Shown: positions 9,195 to 19,619, numbered from the stretch's first letter. The stretch is DNA of 64,000 nucleotides from Blastobasis lacticolella (GCA_905147135.1 LR990040.1:22767857-22831856), one strand, 5' to 3'. Notes: generated from the sequence alone by a model not told the origin. Numbers and translations: made by a program.

Positions 9195-11036
9195 CTTCAG
9201 AAGTGTTCAAAAGAAACCAAACCCACAAAGTGACTGAAATTCCAAGTAAGTAATATTTGATTATTTCATTGTCATTTTTAAGCCAATTACGTACGGCTTC
9301 CAAGTGTAATGATATGATGGGGATAAATTTTTTTTTGTTGAACAACCCTACGGTAGATCGCTGTAATTACTTAGTTTTGTGTTATTTAATTTGTTTTTAA
9401 TCATAACAGTTTTGTAGTTACCTAGATAGCCGGTAGGACGGAAATCATGCAGAAATAGTAAAATAATTACTTCAGAACATTGAATTTTAATGTGTAAAAA
9501 AGAAATTTACCGTACCTGTACAGCCTGACCACCGAAGCCAGCAAAGATTTACGTTCGAATCATGATTTATGTTAACGAAGTCTATGATTAAAAGCGATAC
9601 TTAAGTAGGTAGTTCCTAAAATTTAGGCACTTAGTGCCAGCATCGAATTCCGGCAGGATATTAATATTTATTTTACCTGTTACTTATCTTTTTGTTATAA
9701 TACAGGAAATATGAGTAATAGTGAGTAGATTTGAAGGTAGTTGAAATTTAAGCTATGTGTTATTGATGCTAACACCTATAACAAACCTGAAAGTGTGTTA
9801 GTATATTGCGGTTTATTTACGTCATAAGTAGACAATAATTTAGTTGATTATGGGCAATGTTCAGTTTTTATTGTTGTTCGTTAAATTAATAATTTGCATC
9901 TAATTAATAAAAAAAAATCTTGGGAATGTCTTGGGAATGTCAAACTTGTCGAATGCATTTAATAAATTTTAGCCGTTAAAACGCCGCTAAGTTCCGAGGA
10001 GACGAATGACGTCATAGTATGCGTCTCGTATATATTTACTGTTTAGTACTATAGGCGAATCAGGTATTTCATACGGATTTCCAGTGTTAATTGATATATA
10101 GACCATTGAGGAAGTTATGAAACCGCCTTACAAGTACTGTATTATGGAAAATTGTTTTTGTTTAGTTATTTTGTTAGTTGAATCTGTCTCACTTATTCTA
10201 CACTTTTTATAAAATAGTTCATGGGTCTAAATAAAGAATAAAAATGGGACCTTTATGGATATTCGGACAAGATTCGGGAAACTTATATTTATTGTACCAC
10301 CATCCATGCACTATTATTGTACCACCTACATTATTAATGTACCTACCGCAGTTATCGCAAATAAATGATTCCAAGCTTGATTTCCTATGTCGCATGTATT
10401 GTATATGTAATTTGATTGAGTTTTACTGGTGTGAACAATGTTTATATTGACGTGAGCGAGCGTTATGATTCTTAATTTCTCGTGAGAGTGCGCCGGATTG
10501 ATTTTTAACGTGAGCGAGCGTTGTGATTCTAAATGATACGCGAGAGTGCGTTAGATTATTTTTCGACGCCAGCAAGCGTTGTGGTTCTGAATGTAGTGCG
10601 AGAGTGCGCTAGATTATTTTTCGACGCGAGCGAGCGTTGCAGCTGAATGTTGTGCGAGAGTGCATTGGATAATTTTTTGGATGCGAGCGAGCGTTGTAAT
10701 TCTGAATGTCACGCCAGAGTGCGCTGGATTAATGTTGACGCACGCGATCGTCGTGATTCTGAATACTGCGTGAGTGTGCGCTGTAGTTAAAATTATTAAG
10801 AATGATTATTTGTTTGTTGTGGTGTTATTCAATCGACATGGGTGATAGTTTTTGTGAATTATAGTGAGCAGGATATTTTTCCCAGTTTTACGATGAGAAG
10901 CTTTTATGTTAGGGTTAGTTAGGGAAAAAGATGCATATAATTTAAAGGAATGTAGGCATGTTACTGTTTTGCTAAAAAAAAAATAAAAAAAATAAAAAGA
11001 TTTAAGTTATGATGGCTTTATTGCTTGTTACAGGCA
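9195..11036 (+). other. Long leader between 5' LTR and gag
   Basis: 1.84 kb without a gag-like frame. It holds a splice-donor-like GTAAGT at 9,246, a perfect TGACGTCA (CRE/ATF-type) site at 10,007-10,014, the 58-bp tandem array at 10,449-10,791 and a splice-acceptor-like 'ttgcttgttacag' ending at 11,033, three bases before the gag ATG. If spliced, nearly all of this leader would be removed from the gag-pol mRNA. Confidence 0.6.
10449..10791 (+). repeat. Six-copy 58-bp tandem array in the retrotransposon leader
   Basis: Aligned unit starts lie at about 10,450, 10,508, 10,566, 10,624, 10,681 and 10,738, giving periods of 58, 58, 58, 57 and 57. Each unit has two conserved cores: 'gcgagcgagcgttgtgattc' and 'gcgagagtgcgctggatta' (consensus forms). 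The units differ from each other at several positions, while GAGCGAGCG and GAGAGTGCG are largely kept. The position inside a Ty3/Gypsy leader parallels the Su(Hw) insulator array of Drosophila gypsy, though the motif is different. Confidence 0.9.
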
Positions 11037-14000
11037 ATGGCGGAATCGAGCGGATCTAGTGGAAGGCGATCCGGCCTGATAGTACAACGAAATAGGTTGA
11101 TCAGCACTTCAAGTAATAACACAGATGAAAGTTCTGAATCTTCGGATGACAGTCCCATACCACAGTCGCGCAAGCGTCGTCGTATCAATGATGGTGAAGA
11201 AGTTAAGCTGAAACGCCGATGTCATCGCAATGATGTAGTAAAGATGACAGATCTAGTGAATGCACTCAATTCCCAAAGGCCGATGATAAGTTCTCAGCAA
11301 TTGTCTAATGCTTTGCCAGAATTTGACCCGGAAAATCGTGGTCAAAATATAGAAATTTGGCTACAAAAAATCAATGAATACGCCAAAATATATAATTGGC
11401 AAGACAGGCAAATTTCACATTTTGCTACACAAAAACTAGTAGGCACTGCCAAGAGTTGGTTGTATTCATTGGGTAGCCATGATCATACATGGAATGAGTG
11501 GCAGTTGAAGCTGAGACGAGCTTTTCCAGTAGAAGACAATTTTGCCCTGTTGTTGGAAGAAATGTTTGCTCGTAAGACAAAGACGGATGAAAGCCTGCGC
11601 ATTTATTTCTACGATAAGCTAATGCTGCTAAATAGATGCGAAATAACAGGAAAGAAAGCGGTGGATTGCCTCATTCATGGCATAGCAGACACATCACTCA
11701 AAAATAGTGCCCAGGCGCTTAAATGCACAGAGCCTGAAGATTTGCTGAAGTATTTGGTCATTCAGCAGCCGACGCAGACAGTTTCTAACACACAGAGGAA
11801 GAGAGAAAACCATGACTTCAATAGCATCCGTCGGAGACTTCGGTGCTTCACTTGCGGGACCGAAGGTCACACATCGAACAGATGTTTTCAAAATAGGAAA
11901 GAGAAGAAAGATGTAATTAGTTTTAAATGCTTTAATTGTAATGAAGAGGGACATCGATTTTCGCGTTGCCCAAAAATACTTTTAAAATGTGGATCTTGCA
12001 ACAAGGTTGGGCATCGCGAGGCTGATTGTCAAAATCGAACTCCCTTTTCAAAATCAAAGGAGATTGTTAAAGCAGGAAGTGTTCTAAACATTAATTCGGA
12101 TACAGTAGTTGATAAGTATTTTAAGAATGCTGAAGTAAACAATAAATCATACAGAATCTACATTGACTTTGGAAGCGACTGTTCCTTGATAAAACTAAGT
12201 GAGGCAACACAATTACAATTGGAGAAAAACTTTGATTCCTTGCCAATAGTTAGAGGGTTTGGTAACAACCATGTGACTCCATTATACAAATCAACAGTTC
12301 GGGTTGTAGTTGATGAGGTAGAAGCAGATATAGTTGTTTACGTGGTAAATGACAATCTCTTGAAATATCCATTATTGATTGGACAAAATTTCACGGAAAA
12401 ACCAGACGTAGTAGTAGTCAAAGACAGTACTAGATTGTTTTTTTTTCACAAACCCTCTTTTGACGTTTTTGAGGAACAAAGTAAATTAATGTTAACTAAT
12501 GTGGGAGATATAGAGTTAAAAGGATTCCATATGCTTGCAGTGCAGGCTTCGCAACCTTATACCGGAGACATCTATGTTGAGGCTCAGATTAGGACTATTC
12601 CAGGTAAACAATATCGAATTCACCAGGGAGTCTATAAACTACAAAACGGCAAAGGAGTTATTTTGGTTTCCAACCTAGCTGGAGTCCCTTTTATTCTCAA
12701 TGACAAATATACTTTGTGTCGAGCTGTCACATTTGTTGAAACACCAGTAGTCGAAGTGCGGCGAATCAACCAGACGGCGACGGCTGTCCCATTAGCTAGG
12801 AAAGATATTCAGGTTGGGTCTGATTTGGACGAAGAGACAGTTAGTAGATTATACAATTTATTACAAAACTATCGTGATTGTTTTGCAATTTCAATGAGCG
12901 AATTAGGCTGCGCTCCTAAGGCGTTTGAAATGAACATTGAACTAACTGACAACAAACCAGTAGTCTATCGCCCGTATAGACTATCTTATTCCGAGAGAGA
13001 AAAGGTGAGGGAAATCATATCCGAATTAATAGATAATGATATAATTAGAGAGTCTGATTCAAATTACGCTAGCCCTATTTTGTTAGTAAAAAAGAAAAGT
13101 GGTGAACAACGGCTTTGTGTAGATTTTAGAGCTCTAAATGCAAAGACGGTCAAAAATAGATACCCATTACCACTAATAGAGGATCAGGTGGCGAATTTGA
13201 GCGGAAATAAATATTTTTGCTCCTTAGACATGGCTTCGGGATACTACCAGGTTCCTCTTTCAGATGAAAGTAAACATCTAACTGCTTTCGTGACACCAGA
13301 TGGCCACTACGAATTTAATCGCATGCCATTTGGTTTAGCAAATGCGCCAGCAGTTTTCCAAAAGCTCATTAACAAAATTTTGGGTACTCAAAGATGTGAT
13401 TCGGTGTTGGCTTATATGGATGACTTGCTGATTCCTGCATCATCAATAGAAGAAGGTTTTCGGAAACTGGAAAGTGTTTTGAAGTTAGTCAGAGAATATG
13501 GGTTAACTCTCAAATTATCCAAGTGTAGTTTCTTCAGCAGTTCTATTGAGTATCTTGGTTATGAAATATCCTCTGAGGGTATTAAACCAAGTATAAGAAA
13601 AACTATGGCTATTGAAAATTTTCCAACGCCAAGGAACGTTCACGAAACTAGACAGTTCTTAGGTCTTGCAAGTTATTTTAGAAAGTTTGTAAAAGGTTTT
13701 GGTGAAATTGCCCGACCTTTAACATCGTTGTTAAAGAAAGACGTTGAATGGCAATGGACCGAAGAACAAACCAAGGCAGTGTCTACCCTCAAAAATATGT
13801 TGTGCAGTAGACCGGTTTTAGCTCTTTATAATCCTAATTTTGTATCTGAATTGCACACGGATGCAAGTGCGGTAGGTATTGGAGGCATTCTTATGCAGTG
13901 GCAAGAAAATCCAAAAGAGCTTAAGCCAGTTGCCTACTTCAGCAGGCAAACTTCCCCGGAAGAAAAATATTACCACTCTTATGAGTTGGAAACTTTGGCA

Positions 14001-15575
14001 GTCGTTGCATCGTTAAATAAATTCAGACCGTACTTACTAGGAACACCGTTTAAAATTTTCACGGATTGTAAAGCGCTGCGTTTAACGTTGAGTAAAAAAG
14101 ATCTTGTGCCAAGAATTGCCAGATGGCTTCTTCAATTGGAGGAATATGAGTTGGACATGGAATATCGGCCAGGCGATCGTATGGCCCATGTCGATGCGCT
14201 AAGTCGCAATCCAGTTGAAGTATGCAATAACGATTGTGACCCTGAAAATGTCATGTTAGTTATGAACATTTGTGAAAGCGATTGGTTACATACCTTACAA
14301 TTAGGTGATCCTGAAATAAGCAGAATCTGTAAAGTTCTTAAACCGGAAATAGACGAAGAATTCAGAGATCTAAAAAAACATTATGTTATTAAAAATAACA
14401 AGCTCTTTAGAAAACTCAACGAACACCCTGATGAATTAAGGCTAGTCATACCTAAAGGTGGCAGATGGCAGGTCTGTCGTTTAAACCACGATGAAATAGG
14501 TCATTTTGGTGAAAAGAAAACCTTAGAGCGAATACAAAGTCAATATTGGTTCCCTAAAATGACTCAATTTGTCAAAAAATATGTAAATTCGTGTATGACA
14601 TGCGCTTTCAACAAGGACAATAACCCATCAAGAAAAGGGCATATCTATCCAATAGAAAAATCAAACACACCCTTTCAGACAATTCACATAGATCATGTGG
14701 GGCCATTTATAAAGAGTAAACAAGGAAACTCTTATATTTTGACGGTGGTCGACGGGTTCTCTAAATATGTGTTTGTCAGACCGGTTAAAGACACGAAAAG
14801 TTTAACTGCAATAAAGGCACTGCAAGGAATTTTTCAGGATTTTGGTACACCGGAGAGAATTATTTCTGATCGTGGTACTGCGTTTACGTCTGGACAGTTT
14901 AAAAATTTCTGTAGCGAGAAAAATATCAAACACGTTCTCAATGCGGTGGCTTGTCCTCGAGCAAATGGTCAAGCAGAACGATTCAATCAAACGATTTTAA
15001 AAGCTCTAGCTACACAAAGTAATGCAAGTGACGAAAAAGATTGGGACTTGGAAACATCAAAAGTACAATTTGGTATTAATAATACTGTAAACTCTACAAC
15101 TATGAAAACCCCATCCCAAATTTTGTTTGGTATGCGAATGTTAGGGCATTCTGATAACTTATTAAGGAATGCTGTAGAAACAGGGGAGCAAATAAGCAGC
15201 CGAGATGTTAATGAAGTTAGAAATGAAGCTAAAGATAATATAGACAGAAATCAATTTAAAATGAAAACAAGGCATAATTCCAAGTTTCAACCAGCTCACA
15301 AGTATGCAATAGATGACTTGGTTAAGATCACAAAAGTTTCGTTTAATGATAAACCAGGACAGAGCAAAAAACTTCTTCCCAAGTTTATAGGGCCATACAG
15401 AATTTCAAAAGTACTAGGTAATGATAGGTATGAAGTTACGAATATTCCTGGCCTTAGTAAAACAGCAAAATATTCATCGGTCATAGCAGCTGATAGGATA
15501 CGACCCTGGATTAATGTCAAAGCTTTGGATGTTAATAGTGAGCATGATGATAGCTCTGGTACTGATGTGGAATGA
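11037..15575 (+). CDS. Gag-pol polyprotein, Ty3/Gypsy retrotransposon
   Basis: One uninterrupted frame of 1,512 residues from the ATG at 11,037 (an in-frame TTG 12 bases upstream is not a credible start). It copies element RNA into DNA and integrates it. Order: basic, Ser-rich N-terminus; gag core with WLQKIN...AKSWL; three CCHC zinc knuckles at about residues 269-282, 297-311 and 317-331; an aspartic protease whose active site reads DFGSDCS (about 377), a variant of DSG/DTG; reverse transcriptase with LDMASGYYQ and YMDD (about 793); RNase H beginning LHTDAS (about 938); and integrase with an HHCC zinc region (about 1,150-1,185) and catalytic Asp about 1,219 (HIDHVGPF), Asp about 1,278 (SDRGTAF) and Glu about 1,314 (NGQAERF). 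A C-terminal module (KFIGPYRISKVL) resembles the GPY/F domain. Gag and pol share one frame, so no frameshift is needed. All visible catalytic residues are present. Confidence 0.95.
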   Translation: MAESSGSSGRRSGLIVQRNRLISTSSNNTDESSESSDDSPIPQSRKRRRINDGEEVKLKRRCHRNDVVKMTDLVNALNSQRPMISSQQLSNALPEFDPENRGQNIEIWLQKINEYAKIYNWQDRQISHFATQKLVGTAKSWLYSLGSHDHTWNEWQLKLRRAFPVEDNFALLLEEMFARKTKTDESLRIYFYDKLMLLNRCEITGKKAVDCLIHGIADTSLKNSAQALKCTEPEDLLKYLVIQQPTQTVSNTQRKRENHDFNSIRRRLRCFTCGTEGHTSNRCFQNRKEKKDVISFKCFNCNEEGHRFSRCPKILLKCGSCNKVGHREADCQNRTPFSKSKEIVKAGSVLNINSDTVVDKYFKNAEVNNKSYRIYIDFGSDCSLIKLSEATQLQLEKNFDSLPIVRGFGNNHVTPLYKSTVRVVVDEVEADIVVYVVNDNLLKYPLLIGQNFTEKPDVVVVKDSTRLFFFHKPSFDVFEEQSKLMLTNVGDIELKGFHMLAVQASQPYTGDIYVEAQIRTIPGKQYRIHQGVYKLQNGKGVILVSNLAGVPFILNDKYTLCRAVTFVETPVVEVRRINQTATAVPLARKDIQVGSDLDEETVSRLYNLLQNYRDCFAISMSELGCAPKAFEMNIELTDNKPVVYRPYRLSYSEREKVREIISELIDNDIIRESDSNYASPILLVKKKSGEQRLCVDFRALNAKTVKNRYPLPLIEDQVANLSGNKYFCSLDMASGYYQVPLSDESKHLTAFVTPDGHYEFNRMPFGLANAPAVFQKLINKILGTQRCDSVLAYMDDLLIPASSIEEGFRKLESVLKLVREYGLTLKLSKCSFFSSSIEYLGYEISSEGIKPSIRKTMAIENFPTPRNVHETRQFLGLASYFRKFVKGFGEIARPLTSLLKKDVEWQWTEEQTKAVSTLKNMLCSRPVLALYNPNFVSELHTDASAVGIGGILMQWQENPKELKPVAYFSRQTSPEEKYYHSYELETLAVVASLNKFRPYLLGTPFKIFTDCKALRLTLSKKDLVPRIARWLLQLEEYELDMEYRPGDRMAHVDALSRNPVEVCNNDCDPENVMLVMNICESDWLHTLQLGDPEISRICKVLKPEIDEEFRDLKKHYVIKNNKLFRKLNEHPDELRLVIPKGGRWQVCRLNHDEIGHFGEKKTLERIQSQYWFPKMTQFVKKYVNSCMTCAFNKDNNPSRKGHIYPIEKSNTPFQTIHIDHVGPFIKSKQGNSYILTVVDGFSKYVFVRPVKDTKSLTAIKALQGIFQDFGTPERIISDRGTAFTSGQFKNFCSEKNIKHVLNAVACPRANGQAERFNQTILKALATQSNASDEKDWDLETSKVQFGINNTVNSTTMKTPSQILFGMRMLGHSDNLLRNAVETGEQISSRDVNEVRNEAKDNIDRNQFKMKTRHNSKFQPAHKYAIDDLVKITKVSFNDKPGQSKKLLPKFIGPYRISKVLGNDRYEVTNIPGLSKTAKYSSVIAADRIRPWINVKALDVNSEHDDSSGTDVE

Positions 15576-16057
15576 TAAATCTTTAATGCTGTTATATATA
15601 CTTTTAAATTATCATTTAAATAGCAAAGCACAATTAGAAATATATGGCCGAATGTCGTGATTATCACAATTAAGTCAGTATTATTTTTAAGCTTTATATA
15701 CAGGTACAAAAGTTAATATATAAATTCGTTTATATACTGTATTACTGTACAGCTGTAATATTATACTTATAATCAATTGTAAATTGATATAATATTAACA
15801 TGTAATTGTAAAAATGGTAATACTTACATAAAATTGTAAATAGATATGTAAATATGTAATTGTATAAAATATAAATAAAATAATTTGTATTTATTGATTC
15901 AAACTTAATATATTATTCCCTATTAATTGTAAGTTATGCAAGAGACCAATTATCAGGGTACTCTTACCTCAGCGAATATTATAGTGTCAACCTGTGGACC
16001 CTTTTGTGTACTTTGATTAGCGTGCGCCGGGTGTCTGCACGCGTTCGGATGGCCGAA
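15576..16057 (+). other. 3' untranslated part of the Ty3/Gypsy element
   Basis: 482 bp, AT-rich, with AATAAA-type signals near 15,878-15,885. A 19-bp string, ATGGCCGAATGTCGTGATT, occurs at 15,644-15,662 and again across the start of the 3' LTR (16,049-16,067). No purine-rich tract was seen immediately before the LTR. Confidence 0.6.
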
Positions 16058-16427
16058 TGTCGTGATTTTAGTAAAGTGAATGGTTGTGGAATTGTCTTGT
16101 GATTAAAGCTATAACTCTCGTTAATGTATTCGAGAACCTATTTGAACATTTAAAGAGTAATTTAAGCCATAACTTCCGGTTGATATTTGATAAGTCGCCA
16201 TGCTGGTACGACGTCTTCCGGTGAATACTGGTCAAGTCGCCATGTTGGTATGACGTCTACAAGTTACACCGTGATTGGCTGCTGTCAAAAGGATCGACAG
16301 TGATTGGTCAAATATCCCCACCGCAAAAACCTATGAACTGGAGCATGAAATGGGCCCGGGAAGGACACTTCGAGTTAGTAGCTACTACAGGCAAGTCGAT
16401 CAGGACAAATACAGTGGAATCTTAATA
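16058..16427 (+). repeat. 3' LTR of the Ty3/Gypsy element
   Basis: 370 bp, matching the 5' LTR without a visible difference, followed directly by the ATAC target duplication at 16,428-16,431. Confidence 0.9.
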
Positions 16428-16431
16428 ATAC

Positions 16432-17283
16432 GTTCATGGTATTATGCCAAGACCTAGCCCCTGATGAGGTATTGGCTTGGTTTAGTAGATAGGTTCACAC
16501 GTCCTCGGCCCTACAGACAAATCAATCGATTTGGTAGGTTTCTCCCAGTGTGGGCTTTAGTAACCTCGTCGCATAGGTTGTGTGTGAGCTCTTCAGTATA
16601 ATCGCCCACGTCTCATCGACTCTCAACGTCGGGGGGGTCGTGTTTCACACGCTATATCAGCGTTAACAGCTTCTACAAACCCGAATATCTCGTATTAGTT
16701 GGCCGTCTAAAATTCATTACCGTTGTTGTAGTATTGGAGACGTACGAGTATATGCCAATCCATTCAGTTATTTCAAACTTTTGTGAGAATAAACACATTT
16801 CACTTGCTTTTTGGGAGAAAATAACGGTATTATATATGTCGTAAATCTTTAAAAATCGTATAGCAATATTAGATCCACCATGAAAAAGTGACTTTTATTA
16901 GATTGATGGATTTGACATTAAAACAATAATACTGTCAAACAAAACTTCCTACTGTCAAAAAAAAAACTTAAAATTCATGGTACGGTTTAGAAAGGAGTAC
17001 CTAGATCAGTTACCCAAACGCGTTAGTTCCGCGTAGCATAATTTCCAGTCGAAGTAAGCTTGTTTGAGTAAATGATTCTAGCCTAAAATAACCCCAAAAC
17101 ATTCGTTCATGCACCTCTCTGTGTTAGTGCCACAAACCGGTGACCGAAACTGGAACTAAGTATGCTAATTGAAATAAAATTTGGCGGAAATACAAAACTT
17201 AACAACTTAGTAACAATTCAAGCTTGCTTTAGGAGGTCATGATACGGATCAAAGTAAGATTACAACAAAATTACAATAACATT
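16432..17283. other. Unassigned sequence
   Basis: No gene or repeat was recognised. This flank would have been contiguous with 8,820 before the retrotransposon inserted. Confidence 0.4.
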
Positions 17284-18382
17284 ATAATAACTAGAGATGT
17301 AACGGATATCCGGCCAATATCCGGTATCCGGCCTATCCGGCCATAATTTATTATCCGGCCGGATACCGGATAATGCGTTAATATCCGGCCGGATACCGGA
17401 TAGTAAAAATTGTATGAAAAGCCCGGAAAAGTGATTTTGCTCATCGGAAATATATGTCCTTCTGTAGCAGTCGAGTAAAAAGTCGTATCAAAACGTTTAA
17501 AAACCATAAATATTAATCAAAGAACTATTGATTATGTCGGCATCGGCACCTATTCTACTCGTATCGTTCATTCGCAAAAATTTTAATGCTCTTCTTTTTG
17601 CACTATGTCTTTTCCATTAGCTGGAGTCAGCTCTCCTTGTCTGCTTCCTCCATTTCTTTCTATTTTGACCAGTAGCAGCGTCAATAATATTGTCCTTCAG
17701 GTCCCGTTGGTCCGCCGTCAGCCAGGTGGCGTGTGGGTGTCTTCCGCGTCAGCGAGTCGTCGTTGCCAAATTTAGGGCTACTTGCTCACAATCGCATTGA
17801 GCGTTCTTAAATTTTCTCGGGCATAGGTGTGACTTTGTAACTTCCACGAGTGTGGGCATTACGTACTTTGCCCAACAGGGTGACACCCGCTGATCAGCAT
17901 AAATACGCATTTTTGTCGTGTGTAGTTTTGACAAATGCTGTTTAGTATTATAATGTACTTAGTGTAATAATTTAAAGTCAATCAAGATATATATTGATAT
18001 TATAGATATGAACAAATATTATCCTGGATTAAAATATGAATTTCTTTTTATTTAGAAGTAGTATACGATGTCGTTTATCCCCTACGATGCTGTGGGCTAA
18101 TGTGTAAGCCCGTATTTTGAAACTATCAATCCGTATAAGGTCGGAAGAATTGTTCAGTTCAACGATCAAATTATTCACATTAAACGAAAACTTTAAATTA
18201 CATAAACACATGCAGTCGTATAAAGGCCCACGCCGCGATTACAGCTTGTACAAACTTGTTCAGAGACTATGACCTGTGAATATCCGGCCGCCGGATATCC
18301 GGCTATCCGGCCAGGAGGCTGGCCGGATATCCGGTATCCGGTATCCGGCCAAACAACTATCCGTTGCATCTCTAATAATAAC
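17284..18382. mobile_element. Non-autonomous hAT element with 8-bp target duplication
   Basis: The element is 17,292-18,374 (1,083 bp). Terminal inverted repeats begin TAGAGATG(T/C)AACGGATA. The flanks ATAATAAC at 17,284-17,291 and 18,375-18,382 are identical, giving the 8-bp duplication expected of hAT transposases. Sub-terminal blocks (17,298-17,402 and 18,278-18,352) are packed with CCGGATA/TATCCGG motifs in both orientations. The internal frames (60-78 codons) show no BED finger or transposase dimerisation region. Confidence 0.88.
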
Positions 18383-18764
18383 CTTATTCTAAACAAGGTT
18401 ATTTTAACCTTGTTTTGAAACGATTGTGGTACGCCCCCAGGGCTTTAGGAGCAAGAAGGTAGTAGAAATAGAGATATTATCCCATACGAAATAAAACAAT
18501 TTCGCCCAAAGCCTGTTTATGTTTACTGCCCCTAGGTCCGCCTAACGCCGTTTATAGTGTTTACACAAATTTTGGAGCTGACCCAAGCGGTGATCTGAAT
18601 ATTCAATGAATCTGCTGAGACCTCTCGATATTGATTTCAAGTTTCTATGTAAATATGGACGGCGTGTGTATTGTAACCGTGCATCGACCTTTTATGAATA
18701 ATTGCGCCGGCTTAACCTTTTTGTGGCTTACGTGTGGCAGTTACGGAGATTTTGTTATAGGGTA
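18383..18764. other. Unassigned sequence
   Basis: No recognisable gene or repeat. Confidence 0.4.
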
Positions 18765-19010
18765 CCCGAAGGGTCTTTCGTACTTCAAGAACTTGACATC
18801 AAACAGTGTCTTTCCACTTTTCAAGCTCACGTCTTCAAATTCTTCGGGCACTTTTCGAGGCGAGTCTATCAATCCATCGATCATCTTGTCGTCCAAGAAA
18901 GAGTAGAGGGTACTCGACCGCGCGGAAGGTCGCCCTTACGATGGACCGACAAGATAAAATCTGCTGTGGGCTAGCCTTTGCATGAGTGCACCAAGAAGAG
19001 AGCTATGACA
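18765..19010 (+). pseudogene. RTE-like LINE C-terminal fragment (third RTE-type family)
   Basis: The plus frame reads FKFFGHFSRRVYQSIDHLVV, then RVEGTRPRGRSPLRWTDKIK, then a stop. The 'FGH...RR...V.GKR.RGRSP.RW.D' pattern is typical of the last segment of RTE-clade reverse transcriptases. Upstream domains are missing. Confidence 0.6.
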
Positions 19011-19029
19011 GGTCTCGAGTTCGCTAATT

Positions 19030-19095
19030 TACTTAACTCAATTGAATTGTAATGTACTCGCAATAGCAGCTCAACGGCAGTTTTAATTGTAACAG
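19030..19095 (+). repeat. Dispersed repeat family I
   Basis: 'aattgaattgtaatgtactc' and 'cagctcaacggcagttttaa' recur at 56,140-56,210. The class is unknown. Confidence 0.4.
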
Positions 19096-19265
19096 AATGC
19101 CAAAAACTCACGGGCCGAGCATAGCCCTTTCCATTGCCCCAAAGGGGTAACAGTGAGCTTTCTTATAAGGCCCATAGTGAGCAGGCACGTTGCTGTTCTG
19201 TAGGTCATCACTGGCAACACAAAAGCAGTGTATCTATATAATCCCAACTTAAAACGTGTCCAACC
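19096..19265 (-). pseudogene. RTE LINE fragment
   Basis: Minus-strand match to the RTE copy at 30,926-31,700 around 'cgagcatagccctttccatt', 'taacagtgagctttcttata' and 'catcactggcaacacaaa'. It has several small indels. Confidence 0.65.
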
Positions 19266-19615
19266 GCTATACGTTGCGCAATAATTATTCATAGGAGCCA
19301 ACCATTCGAAAATAGGGCAATTCCTTATTTCTATACTCCTTTATGAGGGGTATATTTCGGGCGCGGGGTCCTATTCAAGTCAACACTGCGTGAATTGGAC
19401 GTGAAAACATAACGTGATTTATGTTTACGGGCTCCTCAGACAGCGCTATGATACAACAGTTCGCGAACACAATAGCCTTTTAAGTGCGTAATAGATTCTG
19501 TATATTTTGGTGCTTTTTACACTACGCACTTTTTTCTACGTTTCGTTTCGCTAATATTTCTTAACGATTATTTATAACCTTTTGTAAGTCCCGACGAAAA
19601 AGGAGACGTGTTACA
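19266..19615. other. Unassigned sequence
   Basis: Nothing recognised. Confidence 0.4.
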
Positions 19616-19619
19616 AGTT

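Larger units (their letters stand above)
8821..16431 (+). mobile_element. Complete Ty3/Gypsy LTR retrotransposon
   Basis: The element spans 8,825-16,427 (7,603 bp) with 370-bp direct LTRs at 8,825-9,194 and 16,058-16,427 that look identical by eye. It is flanked by the 4-bp duplication ATAC at 8,821-8,824 and 16,428-16,431, typical for Ty3/Gypsy integrases. It has one long gag-pol frame (11,037-15,575) and no env frame: only 482 bp separate the pol stop from the 3' LTR. Identical LTRs, intact target duplication and an unbroken frame imply a very recent insertion that may still be active. The LTRs start with TG but end ...TTAATA, not CA. No TGG-type tRNA primer site follows the 5' LTR, and no purine tract is obvious before the 3' LTR. 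Confidence 0.92.

Noticed and set aside
10449..10791. CRISPR array
   Set aside because: Units are contiguous and diverged with no unique spacers, and the genome is eukaryotic.
11025..11036. Start of the gag-pol frame at the upstream TTG
   Set aside because: It is an alternative-codon artefact; the ATG at 11,037 is the first normal start and sits just after an acceptor-like site.
16275..16457. 60-codon frame (and its twin at 9,042) as an accessory gene
   Set aside because: It lies almost entirely inside the LTR and its C-terminus differs between the two copies because it runs out into different flanks.
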